Source: JACQCF01 sp043742785
GTDB lineage: Bacteria > Omnitrophota > Gorgyraeia > Zapsychrales > Fredricksoniimonadaceae
DNA length: 28,367 nucleotides
Direction of reading: 5' to 3'
Assembly: GCA_043742785.1 (NCBI GenBank)
Contig: JAYTXU010000009.1
Coordinates: forward strand, 1-28,367
The position numbers and the translations under genes are program-made. The notes under the pieces are model-generated. The model was not told the DNA's origin and made no database searches. It was given only the letters and a program-made list of their open reading frames with translations. This document shows, one piece after another, positions 1 through 8,542 of this stretch; the stretch's first letter is position 1; each line of letters begins with the position of its first letter.

Positions 1-20
1 AAAAAGGAGGTAGTAAAGTA

Positions 21-221
21 ATGGCAAAAGGAACTGTAAAGTGGTTTAGCGACCAAAAAGGTTTTGGCTTCATTACTCCAGAGTCAGGTAAAGATGTATT
101 TGTTCATCACAGCGCAATTCAAGGTGAAGGATACAAATCATTGAGCGAAGGTCAAGCTGTAGAGTTTGATATCACAACCGGACCCAAAGGGGAACAAGCT
201 CAAAACGTAGTAAAAATATAA
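21..221 (+). CDS. csp: Cold-shock domain protein (CspA family)
   Basis: A 66-residue single cold-shock domain protein, the usual length for the family. Such proteins bind single-stranded RNA and DNA and act as RNA chaperones in the cytoplasm. RNP1 is visible as KGFGFI (residues 13-18) and RNP2 as VFVHH (26-30), with the aromatic face W8, F15, F17, F27 and H29. The start is fixed by a strong Shine-Dalgarno AAGGAGG at 4-10, ten bases before the ATG. It is followed by its own terminator, so it is probably monocistronic or the last gene of a unit that begins outside the window. Whether it is cold-induced cannot be told, because the 5' leader lies upstream of the window. Confidence 0.97.
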   Translation: MAKGTVKWFSDQKGFGFITPESGKDVFVHHSAIQGEGYKSLSEGQAVEFDITTGPKGEQAQNVVKI

Positions 222-231
222 GTTGATTCAC

Positions 232-268
232 AAAAAAGGCCCAGGATTATATCTTGGGTCTTTTTTTG
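232..268 (+). terminator. Rho-independent terminator after csp
   Basis: A 10-bp stem (238-247 with 251-260, two G-U pairs) with a 3-base loop is followed by seven Ts and flanked upstream by As. It sits 17 bases after the csp stop. Confidence 0.85.
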
Positions 269-396
269 TTTAAAATTTTGTTGTGATCCACAAAAAATTG
301 GTGGAATTAATTTGTTCAACAGGCTTATGTCACGTAATGTGTGTTTACAAAGTTTCCTTAAGTTTGTGGGCTTATTTAAAATAGTTCAATTCCTCG

Positions 397-425
397 TTGA
401 CACTCACTCAGAAACTTAATACATT
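397..425 (+). promoter_or_regulatory. Sigma70-type promoter of smc
   Basis: A perfect -35 TTGACA (397-402), a 17-base spacer and a -10 TACATT (420-425, 4 of 6). The predicted start near 432 gives a leader of about 40 bases to the smc ATG. The rest of the 222-470 gap shows no other recognisable element. Confidence 0.6.
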
Positions 426-470
426 GATATCATTGAAGTTTAGCCTCTATTTAATAGAAGAAAGACGTAC

Positions 471-3400
471 ATGTATTTAAAACGCCTCGAAATTTTTGGA
501 TTTAAATCTTTCGCTGAAAAAACAATTCTAGATTTTCAACAAGGAATTTCTGTTATCGTCGGGCCCAATGGCTGCGGTAAAAGCAATGTGTTTGATTCGG
601 TACGTTGGGTTTTAGGCGAGCAGAGCGTTAAAGAATTACGCGGCTCTTCTATGGAAGATGTTATCTTTAATGGTACCGACAAGAAGCCTGCGCTTGGTTT
701 TGCAGAAGTATCCTTGGTTTTTTCTAATGAAAAAAAGATGCTTCCCTTGGAACAAGATGAAGTGATTGTCACTCGCCGTTTGTTTCGATCCGGCGAAAGC
801 GAATATTTAATTAATAAAAATACTTGTCGTCTGCGTGATATTGTGGAAATGTTTTTAGGAACTGGGGTAGGAGCTGAGGCATACTCGCTTATTCAACAAG
901 GTAAGGTGGATTTAGTTGTTTCTGCTAAACCTGATGATCGTCGTCAAATATTTGATGAAGCTGCTGGTATTACTAAATACAAGGCTAAAAAGAAAGAAGC
1001 TTTAAGTAAGCTTAAAGAAACAGAAGATAATTTAGTCCGTCTTAATGATATTGTTGTTGAAGTCAAACGTCAGATTGCTTCTATTGAACGTCAAGCGAAA
1101 AAAGCTCAACGTTACAAAGAAGATTTTGAACAGTTAAAAGGTTTTGAACTTGTGATGTCCTCTCATCAGATGACTATTTTCACTCAAGAATTTGATACCA
1201 TTACAGAGGCATTGGGAAATTTTCAAAGCAGGGAAGAAGAGGATTTACGTCAAGTAGAAGAGTTTAATCGAATTATTGAACATGAAACAGGACTTATTGA
1301 AGAGCTTGATGAACAAATCAATGAATTTAAATCTCAGCAAATTCGTTTAGATAGCGATATTGAAGTTAATGTTCGTCAAATTGGTTTTAATGAAGAACGT
1401 TTGCAAAATATTGAAGAGACCGTAATTCGTCTAGAAACAGATAAGAAAGCAGCTCTCGAACGTTGTTCTATTCATCAGAGTAAGATTGAAGAAATTAATG
1501 TGCAATTGGTTTTTGTTAATGAATCCGTAAGAACATTGATTGTATTGGTTGAAGAAAAACGTCGCGGTTTAAGCGCCTTAATGTTATTTATTGAAGAGGC
1601 AAATGTTGCTATCAAATCTTTGCAGGAAGATATATTTTCTTTTAATGCTCAGCAGGTTCGTCTGAAGAATCAATTAACAGACAATATGAAGCGAGCAATG
1701 GAACAAAATGCACGTAAAACTCGTCTTGAACATGAGAATAGTAAGGTTTCTCAAGAAAAATCTCAAGTGATTCAGAAATTCGAAGCTGTTAATGGTGCGA
1801 TTACTATTGTTCAGGGGGAATTAGAATCTCAGGGGTTTGTTTTAAATCAAAAGCGTCAAAATGAAGTGGAAATTAAAGCTCGGTTGACGGTTTGTGAAGA
1901 AAAAATCGACGAGTTAGGAAAGTCCAAAGTATTTTTATTATCTCAAAAAGATTTTATTGATAAGATGCAGCGTCAATATCAGGATAATCTTGACCCTATA
2001 GTTGAGGGGCGATTCATAGTTCCGGTTAAACCTTCAGAGAATCAGACGGGTATTATTGGTAAGATTAAAAGTATTCAAGAGGTTCTTGGTGGATTTGAAA
2101 TCATTTATGAAACTAAATATGTTGAGCTTAATTTAGCAAATATGGATGATCGCATTAGTGCAGTTGAGGCTCAATTAGCGATTGAGATTTTACAAAGAGG
2201 GAGTCTTCAGCAGAGTATCGGTGGGCTGAGCGCGATCATTGATGTAGATTTAAAAGAAATTCAACAACAAGAAAAGAAACTTTCTGTTTTAGAAGCTCAA
2301 AAGAATGATATTGAGATGGAATCTGGAAAAATCGTTGGAGAATTGGATTTAATAAGTACTGAGTTTTCTCAGATTGAATCTGTATTAGCGGATTTAAAGG
2401 TGCAGGAATCAGATTTATCTGGACAATTGTATAATGTTGAAGGTCAGATTAATTTGACACAAGAGGAAATCAATATCAAACAGCAGGGTATTACTCGCAA
2501 ACATCAAGAGCGTGAAGATTGGAATATGGCTATTGTTCAGGTGGAGGCTCAATTAAACACTTTACAAAGCCAACAGCAAAACTTTCAAGAAAATTTAAAT
2601 CTTCATACACAAAATTTAGAACGCGATTTATCTGATATTAGTCGTTTTGATAATGAATCCCAAGAAACCGTTGCTAAAAAGGTAAGAATTCATGAGGATA
2701 TGGTTAATTTACAGGACGCTATTGAACATCTAAAAACTAAAAAAGAAATTTTAAATGTTCAACTGAATCAATCTTTAGGGACAAAAGCTGAAATGACTCA
2801 GCGCTTATTAGGGATTCGTTCTAATGCGCAAGCGATTGAAGACCAAATTATTCAGTCTAAGACAGAACTACATAATCTACAGATGCGTCAACAGGAATTG
2901 CAGTTTAATCAGAGGACTTTGAAAGAACGTCTTTTGCAAACGTACAAGATTGAATGGGATAAATGGGTAGCAGAAGGATCCTCTTTACCACAAATAAATC
3001 CTGTGAGAGTTGAAACAACAGAACAAGCTCCGGACGTCGATCAGAACGAAACTATATTAACAGAAAATCATGTTTTACCTACCTATGCTCCGGAGGTTAA
3101 TTATGAAGAGTTATCTGTTGAGATTGAGCGTTTAAAGAAACGTTGCGAGTCTTATGGAGTAGTTAATCTTGTAGCTATTGAAGAATTTGATGAGCTTAAA
3201 GTACGTTTTGAATTTTTAACTAAACAGCAAAGCGATCTTTTGACAGCTCGTGAGCAGTTGATGAGTACTATTCAGAAAATCAATCGCACTACTCGCCAGA
3301 TGTTTACGGATACTTTTGCTAGAGTTAATGAAGAATTTAAAACACACTTTCGCATGCTTTTTGGTGGTGGCGAGGCGGAATTAATTCTCTTAGATCCTGA

Positions 3401-3812
3401 AAATGCTTTAGAAAGTGGCATTGATATTGTGGCTCGTCCTCCGGGTAAGAATCTGCAGAATATCAGTCTTCTTTCTGGCGGGGAAAAGACCATGACCGCT
3501 ATTGCTCTTATTTTTGGTGTATTTAAAGTTAATCCGTCGCCATTTTGCGTTTTAGATGAAATTGATGCAGCTTTGGATGAAAGCAATGTAGGTCGTTTTG
3601 CTAATCTTCTGAAGGAATTTGCAAAAATTGCACAGTTTGTGGTCATTACACACAACAAAAAAACTATGGCGATTGCTGATATTATGTATGGTGTTACTAT
3701 GCAAGAAAGAGGCGTTTCTCGTATTGTTTCTGTCAAATTTAATGAACAACAATCTCATACACTTCCTCCCGTTAGAATTTCTCAGCCTTTTGAAGCTGCG
3801 GTTACCGTTTAA
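471..3812 (+). CDS. smc: Chromosome segregation ATPase SMC, reduced hinge
   Basis: SMC is the ABC-type ATPase core of the bacterial condensin, which with the kleisin ScpA and ScpB extrudes DNA loops and helps segregate chromosomes. The N-terminal head starts MYLKRLEIFGFKSFAEKT and has the Walker A GPNGCGKSN at residues 31-39. The C-terminal head has the ABC signature LSGGEK (1001-1006) and Walker B FCVLDEIDAALDE (from 1025). Long Glu/Lys/Gln-rich coiled coils run roughly 165-500 and 570-860. The oddity is the middle: only about 65 residues (about 505-570) separate the arms, and no normal SMC hinge of about 150 residues is recognisable. This accounts for the total of 1113 instead of about 1170-1190. 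A polar, probably disordered insert (about 845-880) precedes the C-terminal head. The ribosome site is weak. ScpB is encoded at 19461; scpA is not in the window. Confidence 0.97.
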   Translation: MYLKRLEIFGFKSFAEKTILDFQQGISVIVGPNGCGKSNVFDSVRWVLGEQSVKELRGSSMEDVIFNGTDKKPALGFAEVSLVFSNEKKMLPLEQDEVIVTRRLFRSGESEYLINKNTCRLRDIVEMFLGTGVGAEAYSLIQQGKVDLVVSAKPDDRRQIFDEAAGITKYKAKKKEALSKLKETEDNLVRLNDIVVEVKRQIASIERQAKKAQRYKEDFEQLKGFELVMSSHQMTIFTQEFDTITEALGNFQSREEEDLRQVEEFNRIIEHETGLIEELDEQINEFKSQQIRLDSDIEVNVRQIGFNEERLQNIEETVIRLETDKKAALERCSIHQSKIEEINVQLVFVNESVRTLIVLVEEKRRGLSALMLFIEEANVAIKSLQEDIFSFNAQQVRLKNQLTDNMKRAMEQNARKTRLEHENSKVSQEKSQVIQKFEAVNGAITIVQGELESQGFVLNQKRQNEVEIKARLTVCEEKIDELGKSKVFLLSQKDFIDKMQRQYQDNLDPIVEGRFIVPVKPSENQTGIIGKIKSIQEVLGGFEIIYETKYVELNLANMDDRISAVEAQLAIEILQRGSLQQSIGGLSAIIDVDLKEIQQQEKKLSVLEAQKNDIEMESGKIVGELDLISTEFSQIESVLADLKVQESDLSGQLYNVEGQINLTQEEINIKQQGITRKHQEREDWNMAIVQVEAQLNTLQSQQQNFQENLNLHTQNLERDLSDISRFDNESQETVAKKVRIHEDMVNLQDAIEHLKTKKEILNVQLNQSLGTKAEMTQRLLGIRSNAQAIEDQIIQSKTELHNLQMRQQELQFNQRTLKERLLQTYKIEWDKWVAEGSSLPQINPVRVETTEQAPDVDQNETILTENHVLPTYAPEVNYEELSVEIERLKKRCESYGVVNLVAIEEFDELKVRFEFLTKQQSDLLTAREQLMSTIQKINRTTRQMFTDTFARVNEEFKTHFRMLFGGGEAELILLDPENALESGIDIVARPPGKNLQNISLLSGGEKTMTAIALIFGVFKVNPSPFCVLDEIDAALDESNVGRFANLLKEFAKIAQFVVITHNKKTMAIADIMYGVTMQERGVSRIVSVKFNEQQSHTLPPVRISQPFEAAVTV

Positions 3813-3853
3813 TTTTTTAAAGATGATTTAAAAAGAAAATGCTATCTTTTTTT

Positions 3854-3900
3854 AGGCCTTATGATATAACTCTATGACTATCAGTGAGATAAGGGCTTTT
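3854..3900 (+). terminator. Possible weak terminator after smc
   Basis: An 8-bp stem with one mismatch (3855-3862 with 3889-3896) and a long loop, followed by only four Ts. A poor terminator; smc may read through to cvpA. Confidence 0.3.
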
Positions 3901-3917
3901 AAAAAATAAGAAACAGG

Positions 3918-3940
3918 GGGAGCGTCACCTTGACACTCCC
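3918..3940 (+). promoter_or_regulatory. Inverted repeat overlapping the -35 box (possible operator)
   Basis: Arms GGGAGCGTCA and TGACACTCCC are complementary except for one C/A mismatch, around a 3-base centre. The right arm contains five of the six bases of the -35 hexamer at 3930-3935. A repressor bound here would block RNA polymerase. No regulator is identified, and it could also act as an RNA hairpin in smc read-through transcripts. Confidence 0.45.
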
Positions 3941-3958
3941 ATAATCACATGTTATACT
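3930..3958 (+). promoter_or_regulatory. Near-consensus sigma70 promoter of cvpA-dnaG-rpoD
   Basis: A perfect -35 TTGACA (3930-3935), an exact 17-base spacer and a -10 TATACT (3953-3958, 5 of 6). The start is predicted near 3965, giving a very short leader of about 13 bases to the cvpA ATG. It is the best promoter match in the window and fits an operon encoding primase and the housekeeping sigma factor. Confidence 0.75.
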
Positions 3959-3977
3959 TCGAGTCAAGTCACTAGAA

Positions 3978-4568
3978 ATGAAGACATTTACGCATATTTT
4001 AGCAATTATTAATTGGGTTGATGTGGCTATTCTGGTTTTGCTCATCCGAATTGTTTTTATCGGAGTTAAAACTGGTTTTGTAACGGAGCTTTTTAAGCTT
4101 TTAGGAATTTTCTTTGCTGTTTTTGTAGGTTTTCATTATTACACCTCTTTAGCTGTGTTTTTGGCTAAGAAGACCAATTGGCCGCTAGATATATTAGAGT
4201 TTGTGTTCTTTGTTTTATTAGTTTTTTTAGTGGTGTTATTTATTAAGTTTCTGCGAGATGGTTTTCTAATGATTTTTAAGTTTGAAACAACTCACGCAGG
4301 AGTTAATCAGTGGGGTTCAGGTGTTTTTTCGATCATTAGAGCGTTGTTCTTAGCTAGTTTGATTATGTTTGGATTGTTGTTGTCTCGTTTAGAGTGGTTG
4401 CAAAAAGAAACAATGACCTCTATATCTCAAAAATTAGCTTTAAAAGTAGCTCCTAATACGTATAGTTATCTGTTTAATAATTTTGTAGGAAAAGTTTTCT
4501 CAAAAGAGAAATTGAATAAGGACGTAATTGAAGTAGTTTCATCTAATAGTGTTTTTCGCAAGCCGTAA
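3978..4568 (+). CDS. cvpA: CvpA family membrane protein
   Basis: A 196-residue inner-membrane protein with the CvpA pattern. The N-terminal stretch reads INWVDVAILVLLIRIVFIGVKTGF, in which the polar WVD and the K-x-G-F turn are typical of the family. It is followed by hydrophobic segments at about 37-65, 74-95 and 115-133 and a soluble C-terminal tail. CvpA was named for colicin V production in E. coli and is linked to envelope stress; its exact molecular function is unsettled. It is the first gene behind the strong promoter and lies 45 bases before dnaG. It occupies the place that rpsU holds in the classical macromolecular-synthesis operon of enterobacteria. No clear Shine-Dalgarno precedes the ATG. 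Confidence 0.8.
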   Translation: MKTFTHILAIINWVDVAILVLLIRIVFIGVKTGFVTELFKLLGIFFAVFVGFHYYTSLAVFLAKKTNWPLDILEFVFFVLLVFLVVLFIKFLRDGFLMIFKFETTHAGVNQWGSGVFSIIRALFLASLIMFGLLLSRLEWLQKETMTSISQKLALKVAPNTYSYLFNNFVGKVFSKEKLNKDVIEVVSSNSVFRKP

Positions 4569-4613
4569 TTTAAAGCGTTTGAGGATACCTGCCGGTGGTC
4601 TAAGGGAGTTTTT

Positions 4614-6401
4614 GTGGGGTTGATTGCAGAAGATATCATTCGAAATGTCATTGACCGAGCAGATATTGTTGAAGTTATTGGTCGTTACGTAACTCTTAAG
4701 AAGTATGGAAGTAATTTTAAAGCTCTTTGTCCATTTCATAATGAAAAATCACCGTCCTTTGTGGTGAATCCTGATAAGCAGATCTTCCATTGTTTTGGAT
4801 GTTCAGTGGGGGGAAATGTAGCCTCTTTTATCATGCGCCAGGAACGCTTAGAATTTCCCCAAGCAATTCGTTTTTTAGCAGAACAGATGGGTATTGTGAT
4901 TCCTGAGGACCAAGAAACGTCTTCAAGTCCGTCTAAGAAGATTAAAGATGATATTTATCAGATTAACGAATGGGCCTTACAATTTTTTCATGAACAGCTT
5001 TTAACCAGCAAGGATGCCACTGCAAAAGTAGCCCGAGAGTACTTAAAAAATCGTGGGGTTGATTTAGAAACGGTTAAGAAATTCCGTATAGGATATGCCC
5101 CAGATGAGTGGGATAGGGTAATCGGTGTTCTAAAAAGTAAAGATGTAACACTTGAGGTGATGCATCAAGCGGGTTTAGTGATTACCCGTGAAAAAGGCGG
5201 CGGCTATTACGATAGGTTTCGTGGTCGCATTATTTTTCCGATTTTTGATATAAATAACCGTCCCATTGCTTTTGGCGCACGTGCGTTGAGCAACACGGAT
5301 AGTGCGAAATATATAAATTCTCCTGAGACACCGATTTATATCAAGGGAAAGCATTTGTTTGGTTTGAATTTGACCAAAGCATCGGTGGGAGAAGAAGATT
5401 ACGTTGTTATTGTAGAAGGGTATATGGATATGATTATGCCCTTTGTTCATGGAATAAATAATATAGCGGCGTCACTAGGTACGGCATTGACCGTCGATCA
5501 AATACGATTAATTCGTCGCTATAGTCCTAATGTAGTTATGCTCTTTGATACAGATCCCGCAGGTCAAGCTGCCATTGTGCGTTCGCTTGATCTATTGATT
5601 GACGAAGGGATGAACGTTAAGGTTGTGACCTTAGGTCAAGATCAAGATCCGGATTCATTTATTCGTGAGCAAGGTTTGGTTGCTTTTCAGGAACGTTTGA
5701 AACAAGCGCAGACCTTGTTTGACTACAAATTCAACTGGCTCTCTGAGCAATTTGATTTAAATACAATCGAAGGTAAGACTAAAATTTGCCAGGAAATGTT
5801 GATAACGATTAATCGTTTTAAATCTGAGGTTAGTAAATTTGAATTGATGCGACTTCTGGCAAGAGTATTAAATGTGCCTGAGGATGTTATCATCAAGCAG
5901 GCTAAAAGTCAGTTTAAAACTTCGTTAATAATAGTAAAAAACCTTAAGGATCCAATTCAACAAGCGTCTACAAAGACTAAGCAGCTGCCTAAGGCTCATG
6001 AAGAACTTTTGATTGCTCTTTTTTTAGATGATCATCGATTGGTTGAGGAAGCTTTGCAGTCTGTTGAACTTGATGAATTTACTGAAGGGATAACTCGGGA
6101 TCTTGTAGAGAAGATCTGGCAGATGACTCAGGAAAATAATGAGTGGACAACCTCTGATCTTATGGCAGCTATTGTTGATGGAGAGATGCAAAGTTACATT
6201 GCTAGATTATTAACTGATAATAGTGCTCGTATTGCTGAGCCTCAACGTCTTTTTCAAGATTGTATTGGGCGGATTCATAAAGAACGCATTAAGAAACAAA
6301 AGCAAGAACTGATGGAGAAGATGAAGGAAGCGGAACGTCGTGGTGATACAACCACTGTTGAAGGTTTACGGGCGAAGTTTCAAGAACTTATAAAAACGTA
6401 G
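4614..6401 (+). CDS. dnaG: DNA primase DnaG
   Basis: Primase makes the RNA primers that start leading- and lagging-strand DNA synthesis and is recruited by the DnaB helicase. The 595-residue length is normal. The N-terminal CHC2 zinc finger is complete (C39, H42, C60, C63). The Toprim core follows, with the catalytic EGYMDM at 268-273 and metal-binding DTD at 312-314. A C-terminal helicase-interaction region of lower similarity spans about 450-595. The start is GTG at 4614, chosen because AAGGGAG (4602-4608) lies five bases upstream and the protein then begins in the usual way (LIAEDIIRNVIDRADIVEVI). It sits in one transcription unit with cvpA and rpoD. Confidence 0.97.
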   Translation: MGLIAEDIIRNVIDRADIVEVIGRYVTLKKYGSNFKALCPFHNEKSPSFVVNPDKQIFHCFGCSVGGNVASFIMRQERLEFPQAIRFLAEQMGIVIPEDQETSSSPSKKIKDDIYQINEWALQFFHEQLLTSKDATAKVAREYLKNRGVDLETVKKFRIGYAPDEWDRVIGVLKSKDVTLEVMHQAGLVITREKGGGYYDRFRGRIIFPIFDINNRPIAFGARALSNTDSAKYINSPETPIYIKGKHLFGLNLTKASVGEEDYVVIVEGYMDMIMPFVHGINNIAASLGTALTVDQIRLIRRYSPNVVMLFDTDPAGQAAIVRSLDLLIDEGMNVKVVTLGQDQDPDSFIREQGLVAFQERLKQAQTLFDYKFNWLSEQFDLNTIEGKTKICQEMLITINRFKSEVSKFELMRLLARVLNVPEDVIIKQAKSQFKTSLIIVKNLKDPIQQASTKTKQLPKAHEELLIALFLDDHRLVEEALQSVELDEFTEGITRDLVEKIWQMTQENNEWTTSDLMAAIVDGEMQSYIARLLTDNSARIAEPQRLFQDCIGRIHKERIKKQKQELMEKMKEAERRGDTTTVEGLRAKFQELIKT

Positions 6402-6422
6402 TTAACCAAATAGAGGGTTAAT

Positions 6423-8042
6423 ATGGCAGAACAAGTTAAAGATAGAGATATTCAAGGAGACTTAGACAAGTTGGTTTCCTTAGGTAAGAAGAAGGGTTTT
6501 TTAACTTATGATGAGGTTAATGAAACTCTTTCTGACCAAATGGATTCCTCTGAAGAAATTGATCAAGTTTTTGATATTTTGGATGGTCAGGAGATTAAGG
6601 TTGTCGATGCAGATGAAGAATCTGCAGCTCCTCCAACTGTTGCTGAAGAAGGGGCTTCTTCTAATAATAATGAAGAAAGCCGTGAACAGCAAGTTCGTCG
6701 TGTACGCGAAGAGAATAAAGAGGAAGATGTTTATTCTGATAAATTTATACCCTTAGATGATCCAGTTAAGATGTATTTGAAACAAATGGGGTCTATTCCT
6801 CTTTTAACACGCGAAGAAGAAATTTCTTTAGCTAAGCGTATCGAAGAAGCTGAAATTAAATTTGCGGAAAGTTTATTTAAGACTTATTTTGCACGTAAAG
6901 AAGCAATTGCTATGATCAATGCTGTTTTACGTGATGAAACTAACGCAGAAGATGTTATCAAGGATGAGCTTGAGCGTCGTGGTCGTTTGATGAAAGATTT
7001 AGGTAAAATTCTAGAAAAGGTGCGTCATACTCGTGTCGGTTCTGATATTTCTGCCAAATCTATTGCTGAGTTCAAATTAACATCAACGGTTAATGAAGAA
7101 ATTGTTGTTAAGATTCAGGAGATTATTGATAATATTGAGCGTATTGAGCGTATTTTGAAAGCTAAAAAAAATGCGTTGAATGCTTCTGAATTTAAAAAGC
7201 AACGAGAAGGTTTTTTGAAAGAATTGGGAGAACCTGTTGCGCTTGTTAAAAATCAATTGCGTGAAATTAAAACCCGCCAATCTCGTTTTAACAAAGCTAA
7301 GAAACTTCTTGTTGAAGCTAACTTACGTTTGGTGGTTTCTATTGCTAAGAAATACATTAATCGTGGGTTATCATTCTTAGATTTAATTCAAGAAGGGAAT
7401 ATGGGTTTAATTCGTGCGGTTGAAAAGTTTGAATATAAGCGTGGGTATAAATTCTCAACCTATGCTACATGGTGGATTCGTCAGGCCATTACTCGCTCCA
7501 TTGCGGATCAGGCCCGTACGATTCGTATCCCTGTGCATATGACAGAAACAATTAATAAGATTATTCGTATCTCTCGTGTATGGGTTCAGGAATACGGTCG
7601 TGAACCAGCTGCTCAGGAGATTGCTAAAGAAATGCGTTTACCAGTTAGCAAGGTTAAGGAAATCTTAAAGATCTCTCAAGTGCCTATTTCTTTGCAAACA
7701 CCAATTGGTGATGAAGGGGATACTCATTTTGGTGATTTCATCGAAGATAAGAAAGCAGTTTCGCCAGCCAATGCAACATTGCATTCTATGCTCAAAGATG
7801 AGATTACATCTGTATTACAGACCCTCGATGAACGTGAGCGCAAGATTTTGGAATTACGTTTCGGGATTCAAGATGGAACAAGTCGCACCTTGGAAGAAGT
7901 GGGAGCTGAATTTAACGTTACCCGCGAACGTGTTCGCCAGATTGAATCTAAGGCATTGCGCAAGTTGCGCCATCCAACACGTTCTCGTCGTATTAAGTCT
8001 TTCTTAGATATGGCCTCGAAAGACGGGGATACTATTATCTAA
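6423..8042 (+). CDS. rpoD: RNA polymerase primary sigma factor RpoD
   Basis: The housekeeping sigma70 factor, which directs RNA polymerase to -10/-35 promoters such as the two seen upstream. The 539 residues show an acidic N-terminal region 1.1 (about 8-50) and a low-complexity acidic linker (about 60-105). Region 1.2 starts near 113 (PVKMYLKQMG). Regions 2.1-2.4 lie at about 296-366, including YATWWIRQAITRSIADQ for -10 recognition and melting. Region 3 follows, and region 4 lies at about 460-526 with the helix-turn-helix TLEEVGAEFNVTRERVRQIE for -35 contact. The start has a GAGGG site about eight bases upstream. It is the last gene of the cvpA-dnaG-rpoD unit and is followed by a strong terminator. 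Confidence 0.98.
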   Translation: MAEQVKDRDIQGDLDKLVSLGKKKGFLTYDEVNETLSDQMDSSEEIDQVFDILDGQEIKVVDADEESAAPPTVAEEGASSNNNEESREQQVRRVREENKEEDVYSDKFIPLDDPVKMYLKQMGSIPLLTREEEISLAKRIEEAEIKFAESLFKTYFARKEAIAMINAVLRDETNAEDVIKDELERRGRLMKDLGKILEKVRHTRVGSDISAKSIAEFKLTSTVNEEIVVKIQEIIDNIERIERILKAKKNALNASEFKKQREGFLKELGEPVALVKNQLREIKTRQSRFNKAKKLLVEANLRLVVSIAKKYINRGLSFLDLIQEGNMGLIRAVEKFEYKRGYKFSTYATWWIRQAITRSIADQARTIRIPVHMTETINKIIRISRVWVQEYGREPAAQEIAKEMRLPVSKVKEILKISQVPISLQTPIGDEGDTHFGDFIEDKKAVSPANATLHSMLKDEITSVLQTLDERERKILELRFGIQDGTSRTLEEVGAEFNVTRERVRQIESKALRKLRHPTRSRRIKSFLDMASKDGDTII

Positions 8043-8065
8043 GTATGGTTAAAGAATAAACTATA

Positions 8066-8104
8066 AGGAAGCCGTTGGGAAAAAGCCCAGCGGCTTCTTT
8101 ATTT
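8066..8104 (+). terminator. Strong rho-independent terminator after rpoD
   Basis: A 12-bp stem (8068-8079 with 8086-8097, one G-U pair), a 6-base A-rich loop and a T-rich tail (8098-8103). It ends the cvpA-dnaG-rpoD unit and isolates the genes beyond it. Confidence 0.93.
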
Positions 8105-8137
8105 GGTAGTGAATATTTTTAGCGGGAGGTTATAAAT

Positions 8138-8542
8138 TTGATTAATAAAATATTATTAAGATTTATTCTGGGTTTGTTTCTTCTTGCAATTATTTATTCA
8201 TTTTTCCCTACATCAAAAGAGACTGGAATAGTTTCTACTACAAAACAGAATACATCTGTATATACAGAAAGAGTTAAGGCTGCGAATTTCTTATCAGGAC
8301 AATTGCAGGCTCATTTTTTAAAGCACGGGTATCAGTTTGGAGAAATTACTGAATTAGATTATTTAGAGGATGCAAGAAAGCTACTCGATGCTTCTCCTGA
8401 CGGGGATGTTTTAGAAAAGATTAGGGATAATGGAGATATTGAACATTATAGAGAAAGCACACATGAGTTTGCAGTAATGACAAAGATGGGGTGTATTCGC
8501 ACCTTTTTTAAAGCTAATAATGCTTATTGGGATCGACAATGA
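8138..8542 (+). CDS. Membrane-anchored protein with BECR-like nuclease (toxin-type) domain
   Basis: A 134-residue protein with one N-terminal hydrophobic segment (about 5-23), read as a signal anchor or uncleaved signal, and a short polar linker. A C-terminal domain of about 90 residues follows. The order of features in this domain (H59, H63, F67-G68, Y75-L76 with the following A79, R96-x-x-G99-D100, then R121-T-F-F-K at the end) is what I associate with C-terminal nuclease domains of the barnase/EndoU/colicin E5-D/RelE-like type in polymorphic toxins and phage proteins. This assignment is by pattern memory only. The start is TTG at 8138, chosen because GGGAGG (8124-8129) lies eight bases upstream and no better start exists. 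Its stop overlaps the start of the next gene (ATGA), so the two are translationally coupled. It might instead be a harmless envelope protein of unknown function. Confidence 0.55.
   Translation: MINKILLRFILGLFLLAIIYSFFPTSKETGIVSTTKQNTSVYTERVKAANFLSGQLQAHFLKHGYQFGEITELDYLEDARKLLDASPDGDVLEKIRDNGDIEHYRESTHEFAVMTKMGCIRTFFKANNAYWDRQ

Noticed and set aside
3272..3736. A 154-codon open frame on the minus strand inside smc.
   Set aside because: It lies opposite the highly conserved C-terminal ATPase head of SMC, has no ribosome site and no recognisable protein features. It is a shadow of the real gene.
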